DNA of 64,000 bases, from positions 1 through 64,000 of the forward strand of contig JABFSL010000061.1 of NCBI GenBank assembly GCA_013140605.1, read 5' to 3'. The notes below the pieces were generated by a model that did no database searches, had not been told where the DNA came from, and was given only the letters and a program-made list of their open reading frames with translations. This document shows, piece after piece, positions 16,462 to 24,521 of this stretch. Position 1 is the stretch's first letter. The number at the start of each line of letters is the position of its first letter. A program made the position numbers and the translations under genes. The DNA comes from Anaerolineales bacterium. GTDB taxonomy: Bacteria; Chloroflexota; Anaerolineae; Anaerolineales; Villigracilaceae.

Positions 16462-16962
16462 CTATGGCTCTATTGGATATCCTGCGTCTGCCCAGGCAGA
16501 TAACCCGCCAAGGATCGGGTTGACACGGGTAAAGCCATTTTGCAAAAGAAGGAACGCCGCACGGGCGCTCGTATGTTCATTTTGTCAGGTGCAGTAGGTG
16601 ATGATCCACTGGTCTTTTTCAAGGGTGATGTTACTGATATTAGTTTCAAATTCAGCCAGCGGAATGGAGATCGCGCCCGCAATGTGACCAGCCGCAAAAG
16701 ACTCCGCGCTGCGAACATCCACAATGACCGCTTCACTGCCATCGACTGCCGCTTTGGCATCTTCAACTGTAATGCGCGGCACATCCGCTTCTGTGAGCGG
16801 AATATCTGCCTGCCCCTGTGTTGGAGTCTGGTTTGGGTATGCCTGATTTGGGTAAGCCTGGTTTGGATATGCCTGGTTCGTTGACTCTGTTTGCGGCTTC
16901 GTAACAGTACAAGCGGATATGGAAAACAACAGAAGCAAAATTATAAGCAAGTTTTTTTTCAT
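16462..16962 (-). CDS. Rhodanese-like lipoprotein with in-frame TGA
   Basis: One reading frame of 166 codons interrupted by TGA at 16587-16585. The N-terminus MKKNLLIILLLLFSISAC is a lipoprotein signal; a linker with three YPNQA units follows, then a rhodanese domain (ITVEDAKAAV, VIVDVRSAESFAAGHIAGA, IPLAEF, WIITYCT). After the TGA the frame goes on as QNEHTSARAAFLLLQNGF and ends GGLSAWADAGYPIEP, i.e. an intact C-terminal half. In relatives as I recall them the active loop reads Y-C-x-C-P-x-E-x-T-S-A-R, so TGA falls on the second Cys. Selenocysteine, a nonsense mutation or a sequencing error are all possible. It would transfer sulfur at the outer membrane face. If TGA is a stop, the protein ends after 125 residues. 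Confidence 0.75.
16552..16570 (-). other. Candidate bacterial SECIS-like hairpin
   Basis: On the minus strand GAGCGCC pairs with GGCGTTC (7 bp, one G-U) around the loop CGTGC, starting 15 bases after the TGA; the loop G residues lie 23 and 25 bases after it, within the 16-37 bases reported for bacterial SECIS elements. The stem lies in GC-rich coding sequence, so chance is a serious alternative. Confidence 0.3.
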
Positions 16963-16979
16963 TAAGTGGCTCTCTTCAA

Positions 16980-17015
16980 AAATTCCGTCGCAGGAGCAAT
17001 CCTGCGACGGAATTT
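16980..17015 (-). terminator. Intrinsic terminator of pepF
   Basis: Perfect 16-bp stem (16980-16995 with 17000-17015), loop GCAA, followed on the minus strand by TTTTTGAAG. It separates pepF from the downstream rhodanese gene. Confidence 0.85.
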
Positions 17016-17021
17016 AGAAAA

Positions 17022-18824
17022 CTATAGTTCACAATATCTTTCAACACGCTTACCGATAATGGCGAGGCTATCAGCCCAGAACTTTTTGGTGCGGATGTTG
17101 ATGCCAAATCGGTCGGCAAGTTCTGCCGCGCGATCCTCACCTGTAGTGGCGAGCAAGTTCTTGTAATCTGGGACAAAGTCCGCGCCGCGTTTTTGGTAAA
17201 TGGCATATAAGCCAGTTGCGAAGAGCAGACCGAATGCGTAGGGATAATTGTAGAAGGATAGTCCACTGGAATAATAATGTGGCTTCCAGGTCCACATGAA
17301 CTTTTGCAGATATTTTTCATCGAGACCGTCACCATATGTGGCTTTTTGAGCGCGTTCCATGATGTCGTTCAAGTCATCGGCTGAAAGTTCAGATTGTTTG
17401 CGGCGTTCAAAGACTTCCTTTTCGAAGAGATAGCGCGAGTAAATATCCACGATCACACTGGAGGCATTGTTCATTTGTGCTTCGAGAATTGCCAACTCTT
17501 CCTGCGGATCAGTCACCTGCGCCAGTACGGCTTCGGTGACAATCGTCTCGCACATGATGGATGCGGTTTCCGCCAGAGTCATCGGCGTAAATTGTTGTAG
17601 TTCGGTCTTGCCTGCCTGATAAGCGCATTCATTATGGAAGGCGTGACCAAGTTCATGCGCCAACGTGCTGACCTGATCGAACGAGCCGTCAAAGTTGCTT
17701 AGGATGCGGCTCTCTTTTACGCCTGCAACACCCATGCAAAAAGCGCCGCCGCGTTTACCATCACGCTGTTCGGCATCGATCCAGTTGTTGTCGAAAGCGC
17801 GTTGGGCGAATGCGCCGAGTTCGGGAGAGAATTTGTTGAAATTGCTGACGATAAAATCGCGCGCTTCATCGAATGAATAAACTTTATCGGTCTTGCCCAT
17901 TGGGGCCATGATGTCCCACCAGGCGAGTTTTGCCTTGCCAATCAATTTGGCTTTATGTTTGAAATATTTCCTAAACATCGGGAAGGAATCTTTCATTGCG
18001 CCGAGCATGGCGTTGAGCGTTGCGCGATCCATGCGGGCAACGTCAATGGAGGCGTGGATTGCGTCTTCGCGGCCGCGTTTTTTGTCGAGAGTCAGCGTTT
18101 CACCCTTGACCCCGTTCATGCAGGCGGCCAATGTTTCCTTGACTCCCTCCCAGGCAATGTTCTCAGCCTCATACCCGCGGCGGCGGGTTGGTTCATCGGG
18201 ATGCGAGCGCAGGTTGATCAGCGCAGGCATGGGTAATTTCTCAGTTTTTCCACCCAGCTCAAAGTCGACGGAAAGCTGCGAGGTTAACGTCCCCTGTAAT
18301 TTGCCGAAGGCATTGCCCCCGCTCAAAGTCAGTTCGGCGGCGAGAATTTCCTCCGCTTCGCTCATCATGTATTTGGATTGGTCAACGCTTTCGTTGAGCG
18401 TGAATTCGTGTGCTTTGGCAGATGTATTTGTCTTTGCGGCTTTCTTCACTGCGGCCTTGCCGAGTTTGCCGACCCATGCCTGAAATTTTGTGTTGAGGAT
18501 GCTCGCCTGCACCGACATCTGTTCGAATTCCGAGAGGGCGCGCATCGCGTCTTTGTTGCGTGAGTCGGTGGTGACGTAGGAATAAATGAAAGGGTTGATG
18601 GTGTTGGAAAGTTCGAAGAGCGCATTGAAACGGTCCACAGATTCACCGAGTAGTTTGCCGAGTTTCTTCGGCTCGGTCTTGGAATCCGCTTTGCTGGCTT
18701 TCTTGAAAAAAACTTCCATTTCATCCAGTAAAGACTTGTATTTCTTTATGGCGGTCTTGAATTCTTTGGATTCGAGTGAGGGGTAGACGTTGGTCATATC
18801 CCAGCGAGATGCGGAAATGGTCAT
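17022..18824 (-). CDS. pepF: Oligoendopeptidase F (M3 family)
   Basis: A 600-residue cytosolic zinc metallopeptidase that degrades short peptides. The zinc motif HELGHAFHNE is at about residues 388-397, with the downstream Glu in LAETASIMCETIV; the N-terminal helical region and C-terminal PYAFGLLFATGLYAIYQ fit the M3B oligoendopeptidase F clan. Start at the ATG at 18824 is decided by AGGAGAA a few bases upstream; an in-frame ATG at 18869 would add 15 residues without support. A TATACT box on the minus strand (18860-18865) is a plausible -10. Divergent from the gene at 18945. Confidence 0.93.
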   Translation of the reverse strand: MTISASRWDMTNVYPSLESKEFKTAIKKYKSLLDEMEVFFKKASKADSKTEPKKLGKLLGESVDRFNALFELSNTINPFIYSYVTTDSRNKDAMRALSEFEQMSVQASILNTKFQAWVGKLGKAAVKKAAKTNTSAKAHEFTLNESVDQSKYMMSEAEEILAAELTLSGGNAFGKLQGTLTSQLSVDFELGGKTEKLPMPALINLRSHPDEPTRRRGYEAENIAWEGVKETLAACMNGVKGETLTLDKKRGREDAIHASIDVARMDRATLNAMLGAMKDSFPMFRKYFKHKAKLIGKAKLAWWDIMAPMGKTDKVYSFDEARDFIVSNFNKFSPELGAFAQRAFDNNWIDAEQRDGKRGGAFCMGVAGVKESRILSNFDGSFDQVSTLAHELGHAFHNECAYQAGKTELQQFTPMTLAETASIMCETIVTEAVLAQVTDPQEELAILEAQMNNASSVIVDIYSRYLFEKEVFERRKQSELSADDLNDIMERAQKATYGDGLDEKYLQKFMWTWKPHYYSSGLSFYNYPYAFGLLFATGLYAIYQKRGADFVPDYKNLLATTGEDRAAELADRFGINIRTKKFWADSLAIIGKRVERYCEL

Positions 18825-18891
18825 GGTTATTCTCCTAAAAGTAATGTTGAGGTAGGGGTAGTATACCAAAGGCCTGGGGGAACTTCTTTGC

Positions 18892-18920
18892 TTGCTATTT
18901 CATCTCTAACCTTATACAAT
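18892..18920 (+). promoter_or_regulatory. Promoter of the 157-residue membrane-anchored protein
   Basis: TTGCTA (18892-18897), 17-base spacer, TACAAT (18915-18920). A leader of about 18 bases carries GGAGGTG before the ATG at 18945. Confidence 0.55.
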
Positions 18921-18944
18921 CAATTCATACTCGGAGGTGTTTTT

Positions 18945-19418
18945 ATGAAACAAGATAAGTTTCTCACAGGCATATTGATCGGCATTGGCGCGCTGATCCT
19001 GATCGCACTTGTACTGTTCTTCACTCGACAGGAGAAGAAGGAATATCTAACTGAAAGATCCCCATACGCCGCCACATACAATTATGTGCTGGCTATTACT
19101 AACAAGGATTACAAAACCGCCTATACATATCTCGCGGATAAAGACAACAAGCCCGCTTATGATCAGTTTCGACAGGCTTTCTTTAACGGGAGTGTCAGTG
19201 CAAATAATGTCGGCGTGGATGTAGGCGAGGCTGAAGTGAATGAAGATGAAGCCTTTGTGGATCTGACTTTGATCTATTCCTCCAGTGACCCGTTTTCCGG
19301 CGGCTATAATAACACTGACCGCGCGCAGCTCGTCAAACAAAATGGCGATTGGAAGCTGGTTTATATGCCCTATAACTTCTGGGCTTATGACTGGTATCAG
19401 GAACCGATCAAGCCGTAA
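18945..19418 (+). CDS. Membrane-anchored protein with NTF2-like (DUF4878-type) domain
   Basis: A 157-residue protein with one N-terminal transmembrane helix (about 7-25: GILIGIGALILIALVLFF) and a short basic segment, then an extracytoplasmic domain whose helix YAATYNYVLAITNKDYKTAY followed by a curved beta sheet resembles DUF4878/NTF2-like domains that often accompany secreted or stress proteins. No catalytic residues are recognised. The start is the ATG with GGAGGTG upstream; the in-frame ATG at 18888 would put the promoter inside the gene. Monocistronic as far as can be seen. Confidence 0.7.
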   Translation: MKQDKFLTGILIGIGALILIALVLFFTRQEKKEYLTERSPYAATYNYVLAITNKDYKTAYTYLADKDNKPAYDQFRQAFFNGSVSANNVGVDVGEAEVNEDEAFVDLTLIYSSSDPFSGGYNNTDRAQLVKQNGDWKLVYMPYNFWAYDWYQEPIKP

Positions 19419-19426
19419 CCACAGTA

Positions 19427-19463
19427 CGTCATTGCATGGCGTTCTTTTGCCTTCTCAATGACG
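19427..19463. repeat. CGTCATTG-type inverted repeat
   Basis: CGTCATTG (19427-19434) pairs with CAATGACG (19456-19463). It is a short member of the family also seen at 27688-27745 and 52754-52848, and it ends directly at the GGGAGGAA ribosome binding site of the next gene. Confidence 0.5.
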
Positions 19464-19476
19464 GGAGGAAATAATC

Positions 19477-21393
19477 ATGAAAACGATTCGAAGACTTTAT
19501 TTTTACGCGGTAGCCTTTATCAGTTTTGAAGTGGTGCTGTGGGGGCTGATCGGTCTGATCCGTTCCATTGTCAACCCCGATCTCATCACAAATAGTGCGC
19601 AGACATTGGCGCAGGCGCTTTCGCTTATTTTGGTGGGAGTGCCAATTTTTCTGATTCACTGGTTGTGGGCGCAGCGCGCATCTGCCCGGGAAGAGGATGA
19701 AAAGAATGCCACCCTGCGCGCCGTCTTTTTATATGGCGCGCTTTTTGCCACGCTTATCCCAGTTGTACAAAATTTGATCGCGCTGATCAACCGTACATTT
19801 CTTGGCGCTGTGCGGATTTCGTATGAACGAGCTTTGGTGGGCGGCACGCAAAGCTGGCCTGACAATTTGATCGCGATCGCGCTTAACCTGTTGCTTGCCT
19901 CTTATTTCTGGAGCATTTTACGCGCTGACTGGTCCACCCTGACGGACGCCGAAAACTTCAAAGACATCCGCCGCCTCTATCGTTTTCTGTGGGTGCTTTA
20001 CGGCTTGTTGATGGTCATCTTTGGCGCACAGCAAATCTTGCACTACATTTTCTATATCCCAACCGGCGTGATCGGAACGATGGGGCGCGAGACATTTATC
20101 AACGCGACGGCCTTGCTCGTGATCGGCGCTCCAATTTGGTTCTTCTCCTGGCGCATCTTACAGGACGCGTTAGCTGATTCCGATGAAAAGGAGTCTTTGC
20201 TGCGCCTTGGCATTCTCTATTTGCTTTCGTTGAGCGGAGTCATTGTCGTGCTCACGGCTGGCGGAAATTTGTTTTATATGCTGCTCAACCGCTTATTCGG
20301 CGAAGACATGGCATGGAGTGAATTCATCCAGAAAATCGGCGGTCCCATTTCATTGGGATTGCCATTCGGTATGATGTGGGCTTATTACGGGAAATGGTTG
20401 GCCTTGCAAATTGGTTTTGAGGAACAAGCTCCGCGCCGCGCGGGAAAGAAGCGCATCTATTTTTACATTCTCTCCATTATTGGCGTGACTGCGGCCTTTG
20501 TTGGTCTGTCTTCCTTGTTTTCATTCCTGATCGACTTTGGAGTAGTTGATTCATCTCTAAGTAGTGAAGGAATTCGCCAGTCGCTGACGAGTGCGCTCGC
20601 CATCCTTGCGGTTGGATTACCTCTCTGGTTGATGACATGGCGTTCCATGCAAGCTGAGGCGTTGGCGGATGGTGATGTTGGAGACCATGCGCGGCGTTCC
20701 ATTGTCCGCAAGACATATTTGTACCTTGTCTTGTTTGTGGCCGTGATTGGCGGAATGGCTTCGGCTGGCGGATTGGTCTTTACGCTGATCAATGCTTTAT
20801 TAGGCGGCGATAATCCGAATTTTGTAAATTCAATCCTTAATACACTACAAGTTTTGGTTTTGTTTGTTGTCTTGTTGCTATACCATCTTTCTGCTTTGCG
20901 AAAAGATGGCGTGGCACGCGCTGATGCGCTCGAAGCCAAACAGGAACAATTTGGCGTATTGGTCTTTGACAATAACAATGGCAAATTTGGTGAATCTGTA
21001 AAATCTGCGTTTATGAAACATGCGCCAAAAGTCCCTGTGACGGTGGTGAATGTAAATGAAAAAATTCCTGACGATATGAAGCCAAGCGCTGTTGTTTTTC
21101 CTGGGTCGCTGGCTGTGAATACGCCTGAAAATGTCGAAGTGTGGATGCGCTCCTTTAACGGGAGCAGGCTCATCGTCGCGGATGATGCGGTGGGCATTTT
21201 CTGGATGAATGATTTTGGGCAGGCGGCTCAGTTCGCGCGGGCTTTGGCTGAAGGACAGGAGATCCGCCCGCGATCCGCAACAAAGACTACATCAGTGTGG
21301 ACGACAGTTGCGTATGTTTTTGCGGTATTGTTCGCTTTGCAATTGGTATTCATCCTGCTTATGCTTGGCGTGTCAATGGTCACTGGTTTTTAA
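19477..21393 (+). CDS. DUF5671-like multi-pass membrane protein
   Basis: A 638-residue membrane protein. Four copies of a module of about 120-130 residues can be seen, each with a basic start (IRRLYFYAV, IRRLYRFLW, KKRIYFYIL, RKTYLYLVL), three hydrophobic helices and a motif like GVPIFLIHWLW, GAPIWFFSWR or GLPLWLMTWR; this is the DUF5671 pattern. A soluble C-terminal domain (about 490-600: FGVLVFDNNNGKFG, then PSAVVFPGS and SRLIVADDA) looks flavodoxin- or Rossmann-like and is followed by a last transmembrane helix. GGGAGGAA precedes the ATG. Function unknown. dnaN follows 43 bases downstream. Confidence 0.75.
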   Translation: MKTIRRLYFYAVAFISFEVVLWGLIGLIRSIVNPDLITNSAQTLAQALSLILVGVPIFLIHWLWAQRASAREEDEKNATLRAVFLYGALFATLIPVVQNLIALINRTFLGAVRISYERALVGGTQSWPDNLIAIALNLLLASYFWSILRADWSTLTDAENFKDIRRLYRFLWVLYGLLMVIFGAQQILHYIFYIPTGVIGTMGRETFINATALLVIGAPIWFFSWRILQDALADSDEKESLLRLGILYLLSLSGVIVVLTAGGNLFYMLLNRLFGEDMAWSEFIQKIGGPISLGLPFGMMWAYYGKWLALQIGFEEQAPRRAGKKRIYFYILSIIGVTAAFVGLSSLFSFLIDFGVVDSSLSSEGIRQSLTSALAILAVGLPLWLMTWRSMQAEALADGDVGDHARRSIVRKTYLYLVLFVAVIGGMASAGGLVFTLINALLGGDNPNFVNSILNTLQVLVLFVVLLLYHLSALRKDGVARADALEAKQEQFGVLVFDNNNGKFGESVKSAFMKHAPKVPVTVVNVNEKIPDDMKPSAVVFPGSLAVNTPENVEVWMRSFNGSRLIVADDAVGIFWMNDFGQAAQFARALAEGQEIRPRSATKTTSVWTTVAYVFAVLFALQLVFILLMLGVSMVTGF

Positions 21394-21436
21394 TGATATA
21401 CTTTTGAAAAAATTCAATTATCGAGGGCGATAACCT

Positions 21437-22570
21437 ATGAAAGTAACAGTTCTTCAAGAGAACCTAGCACGCGGCCTGAGTATTGTGTCCCGCGCTGTTT
21501 CGCCGCGCAGTACGCTTCCAGTTCTTTCAAATATTTTGATCGCGACCGACGAAGGTCGCTTGCGGCTTTCTGCCACTAATCTTGAGTTGGGTATTACTTG
21601 TTGGATCGCCGCGCGTATTGATGAAGAAGGTTCAACAACCGTGCCATCGCGCACGTTCGGAGACCTGGTAAATACTTTGCCCGGCGATCAGGTGCAGTTG
21701 ACCCTCGATGTAAAAACGCAAAGCCTGCATGTTAAGGGTGGCACGTCAAACAATGATATTAAATGTATTGATGCGCAAGAATTCCCTCCGCTGCCTGTTC
21801 CCGAAATGGACGGTGCCGTGCAGTTGAATGTGGCCGATTTCAAAGAGATGATCCAGCAGGTTGCATTTGCCGCTTCAACAGATGAATCCCGCCCGGTATT
21901 GATGGGTGTTTTATTGCATGTTGAAAAAGATAAAGTCACGATGGCCGCGGCAGACGGTTTCCGTCTTTCAGTCCGCAAGGCTCAACTCTCACAAGCTGTG
22001 CCGCAACCCATCAACGTAATTATCCCTGCGCGCGCGTTGAACGAGTTGGCACGCGTGGCTTCCGACAGTGAAGAACCCATTTATATGGTTGTTCCAAAAA
22101 ATCGCGGACAAGTTCTATTCCGCGTGAAAGATGTGGAAGTCGTTTCGCAATTGATCGATGGAACATTCCCCGATTACCAACAGATCATTCCGCGCAATTA
22201 TAAATCGCGCACATTGGTGTCCACCGCATCCTTGCTCAAGGCATGCAAGCAGGCTGAGATCTTTGCCCGCGAAGGCTCGAATGTTGCCCGCTTTGATATC
22301 AAACAATCCAACGGCGAAATGCAGCCGAGCGAAGTTGAAATCTCAGCGACTTCTGAAGAGACTGGCAAGAACGAGACCATCGTTGAAGCCACAGTAGATG
22401 GTGGTAGTGTCTTGATCGCGTTCAATGTGAAATTCTTGCGCGAAGCTTTGGAAGTTATCAAGACTCCAAATGTTGCGCTTGAAACTTCTGCGGCGAATGC
22501 GCCTGGTGTGGTTAGACCAGTGGGTGATGATAATTTCCTACATGTCATCATGCCGATGCATTTGGGGTAG
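21437..22570 (+). CDS. dnaN: DNA polymerase III beta subunit (sliding clamp)
   Basis: The 377-residue processivity clamp of chromosomal replication; it forms a ring on DNA and binds the polymerase. The three repeated clamp domains are visible (starts near 1, 128 and 250), with conserved pieces LPVLSNILI, EFPPLP, AADGFRLS and the C-terminal HVIMPMHL that contributes to the protein-binding pocket. Normal length. GAGGG upstream of ATG. dnaA is not next to it in this window. A strong terminator follows. Confidence 0.96.
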   Translation: MKVTVLQENLARGLSIVSRAVSPRSTLPVLSNILIATDEGRLRLSATNLELGITCWIAARIDEEGSTTVPSRTFGDLVNTLPGDQVQLTLDVKTQSLHVKGGTSNNDIKCIDAQEFPPLPVPEMDGAVQLNVADFKEMIQQVAFAASTDESRPVLMGVLLHVEKDKVTMAAADGFRLSVRKAQLSQAVPQPINVIIPARALNELARVASDSEEPIYMVVPKNRGQVLFRVKDVEVVSQLIDGTFPDYQQIIPRNYKSRTLVSTASLLKACKQAEIFAREGSNVARFDIKQSNGEMQPSEVEISATSEETGKNETIVEATVDGGSVLIAFNVKFLREALEVIKTPNVALETSAANAPGVVRPVGDDNFLHVIMPMHLG

Positions 22571-22606
22571 TGAGCAAAGAGAAGCTGACAACTGAATATA
22601 AAATTG

Positions 22607-22638
22607 AAAACGTCGAGCCAAAAAACTCGACGTTTTTT
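22607..22638. terminator. Terminator between dnaN and the CPBP protease gene
   Basis: AAAACGTCGAG (22607-22617) pairs with CTCGACGTTTT (22626-22636), loop 8, then TT. It sits between convergent genes and can serve both. Confidence 0.85.
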
Positions 22639-22668
22639 GTTGATTTTCCAAAAGAACAAATGTTCTAT

Positions 22669-23457
22669 TTATAGCGCCAATAAAACATGCAGAACTATAT
22701 CAGCTGAGAAATGTGCAACCATTGCGGATTCAAGTCCATGTTTTTGATAAAGCCAGCCGAACATGATTCCACCTATTGCATTCAGCAACACAATCCGAAT
22801 AATAACAAGCGTTGTAAGTGGAATGACCAATGCGACTGCTGGCAAATGCCCAATGCCAAACAAGATTGCCGCAAGAATGTTTGCTATCCAAAATATTATG
22901 TTTGTTGGTTTTCCATCTCTTGTTTTGTTGACGAATGATCCAAGCCATGCCAGTAATGACATTGCAAATAATCGCAAGAGTATCTCCTCTGCAATACCGC
23001 CATAGAAGGAGGCAAGGAGACCTTTCCACGCAGCTGGTTGAGCAGTTAGATTAAGAGCATTTGCTTTCTCTCCGAGTTCTTGAATTAATGCGGGTTGAAA
23101 AATATATAAATCAAGTCCAATAATAAGCAAAGACGCAAGAACACCAAACCCAATACTGATTGGTAAAAACGCGCGTACTTTGTTAAATACTGATTCGCCT
23201 CGAGTAACAGAATCCAGAATGGGAGTCCCAAGTCCGATGCGCTTTGCAAGAAGCATTCCTAAAAATATACAGACTGCGAAAAACAATCCATTTTGAATGA
23301 CCTGTAGTGTAATAATAACGGGAAGTGGAATAGGTAAATCCAGTTGTTCAAGCGCGCCAGATTGAAGTTCAAGTGTATATGGCAGAATTGCGATGATTGC
23401 AATAGTTGATGCAATCCAAAGGATAAAAAACACACGCCAATTAATAATGGTTTTCAT
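22669..23457 (-). CDS. CPBP-family intramembrane glutamic endopeptidase
   Basis: A 262-residue membrane protein of the CPBP/Abi (CAAX-protease and bacteriocin-processing) family. About seven hydrophobic helices are visible. Motif 1 is EEILLRL (about 156-162), motif 2 the FGIGHLPAV segment and motif 3 the HFSADIV end, which together give the conserved Glu-Glu-Arg and His residues. Members process peptides or serve as immunity proteins. AGGAG precedes the ATG. It is the last gene of a minus-strand run that starts with a GntR regulator and includes an SdpI homologue, a context that fits envelope-stress or bacteriocin immunity. Confidence 0.82.
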   Translation of the reverse strand: MKTIINWRVFFILWIASTIAIIAILPYTLELQSGALEQLDLPIPLPVIITLQVIQNGLFFAVCIFLGMLLAKRIGLGTPILDSVTRGESVFNKVRAFLPISIGFGVLASLLIIGLDLYIFQPALIQELGEKANALNLTAQPAAWKGLLASFYGGIAEEILLRLFAMSLLAWLGSFVNKTRDGKPTNIIFWIANILAAILFGIGHLPAVALVIPLTTLVIIRIVLLNAIGGIMFGWLYQKHGLESAMVAHFSADIVLHVLLAL

Positions 23458-23507
23458 TTTGCTCCTGTTCTATTTTGTGCGGCTTGTACAGCAAGGTGTG
23501 GTAATTG

Positions 23508-23726
23508 TTATGTAGGCATCGAGCGAGATCGTCTTATCTCGCGTGTCAATGGGCGTTTGGCAACGATGGTTACCTTGCCGCTTCCTTCGGGAGTGTAAAC
23601 GTGAGTTACTTCCCAGCCTTCATTTCCCCAGTCATTCAACATTGCTTCGATGTTCTCGTCTTTTGTTCCGAAAATACTGCCAATGGTCTGTACACGATAC
23701 TCCCATTGTTTAAACTCTTCAGTCAT
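23508..23726 (-). CDS. Small DUF4177-type protein
   Basis: A 72-residue cytosolic protein with the DUF4177 pattern: WEYRVQTIGSIFG, then NDWGNEGWEVTHVY and a final strand VTIVAKRP. Domains of this kind have a small alpha-beta fold with no known activity. The start is the ATG at 23726 with AAGGAGA upstream; a longer in-frame ATG at 23834 would translate through the terminator hairpin and the parS site, so I reject it. Confidence 0.75.
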   Translation of the reverse strand: MTEEFKQWEYRVQTIGSIFGTKDENIEAMLNDWGNEGWEVTHVYTPEGSGKVTIVAKRPLTREIRRSRSMPT

Positions 23727-23771
23727 TTTAGTCTCCTTATTTGTTGACGAAACTTTCTGGCTATTATCGTC

Positions 23772-23787
23772 AGTTTCACGTGAAACA
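23772..23787. promoter_or_regulatory. parS site 1 (ParB-binding palindrome)
   Basis: AGTTTCACGTGAAACA matches the bacterial parS consensus (T-GTTNCACGTGAAAC-A) at 15 of 16 positions, including the complete 14-base palindrome GTTTCACGTGAAAC. It lies between the sdpI-like gene and the DUF4177 gene. ParB itself is not encoded in the window. Confidence 0.85.
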
Positions 23788-23788
23788 A

Positions 23789-23826
23789 AATGCGTGACCC
23801 GTTTTACGAATTGCGGATCACGCATT
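23789..23826 (-). terminator. Terminator-like hairpin after the SdpI-family gene
   Basis: Arms 23789-23801 and 23814-23826 (13 bp, one mismatch), loop 12; on the minus strand it ends in TTTTG and runs directly into parS site 1. It may partly end transcription before the DUF4177 gene. Confidence 0.5.
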
Positions 23827-23830
23827 ACTT

Positions 23831-24481
23831 TCACGACTTTGTTTCACCTCGATACAATACATATGAATAGGCCACTAGAAATATAGTGGATCCCATCAAA
23901 GGAACGAACAGGAACCAGAATGCAATCACGCTGCCAAAGAAACTGCCAATGATGGCGAGTGCGCCTGATGCCATGAACAGGGTCGCGCCCAGTTGATGGG
24001 TTTTGTTCCACACATAATCGCTGGATAACGTCCACGGGGTTCGAATGCCGATGAAGAAATTGCGCTTCGCCTTTCGCAGCAGGGAGCCAATGGCGATGAA
24101 CAGCACTCCCATGAATGGCAGCATAGCCGCGCTCATCTTGAAGTCCGTAAATCCGAGGCTCCAAGCCAAGGTCAACCCATGAATGTAAAGCATAAAGGCG
24201 ATGATCAGCACGATGAAGACATTGAACGTTTCGCGGAATTGCGCGATGTTGGCCTTCAGCGGGTCAATGCCTGGAACGACCAGGAAAAGCACCATCATTC
24301 CCAACGTAATAAGCGGCATCAAGAAAACGCCCCAAAATTTGGGCATGGTTCCGTCCACTTCATCATTGGCATTCCAGTGAGAGGCCATTTGATCAGGCAG
24401 TTGATTCCACAGCACAGCGCCAGCGACGATCGCAATGACGATTAAAATGATTGAAATGATGGTTGTAGTTTTAGTAGTCAT
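23831..24481 (-). CDS. SdpI-family membrane protein
   Basis: A 216-residue polytopic protein with about six helices. The N-terminal DUF1648 segment contains the signature WNQLPDQMASHWN, and the C-terminal SdpI segment contains FIGIRTPWTLSSDYVWNKTH, the most conserved stretch of the family. In Bacillus subtilis SdpI gives immunity to the SdpC toxin and also signals to its repressor; many relatives have no known toxin partner. No SdpC-like gene is seen here. AGGAG precedes the ATG. Between it and the slipin gene upstream lies parS site 2. Confidence 0.88.
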   Translation of the reverse strand: MTTKTTTIISIILIVIAIVAGAVLWNQLPDQMASHWNANDEVDGTMPKFWGVFLMPLITLGMMVLFLVVPGIDPLKANIAQFRETFNVFIVLIIAFMLYIHGLTLAWSLGFTDFKMSAAMLPFMGVLFIAIGSLLRKAKRNFFIGIRTPWTLSSDYVWNKTHQLGATLFMASGALAIIGSFFGSVIAFWFLFVPLMGSTIFLVAYSYVLYRGETKS

Positions 24482-24500
24482 TTTATTTCTCCTATTTCTT

Positions 24501-24520
24501 CCCGTTTCACGTGAAACGGG
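24501..24520. promoter_or_regulatory. parS site 2 (ParB-binding palindrome)
   Basis: The same 14-base core GTTTCACGTGAAAC (24504-24517) extended by CCC and GGG to a perfect 20-base palindrome, 0.73 kb from site 1. It matches parS at 14 of 16 positions. It sits in the 40-base gap between the slipin and sdpI-like genes. Confidence 0.8.
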
Positions 24521-24521
24521 C

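Noticed and set aside
16862-16900. Tandem 15-base units in the rhodanese gene that could suggest a CRISPR-like array
   Set aside because: They are direct YPNQA codon repeats without spacers, inside a lipoprotein linker.
23727-23834. Longer start of the DUF4177 gene through the parS site
   Set aside because: It would translate a terminator hairpin and a ParB site; the ATG at 23726 has a good AAGGAGA.
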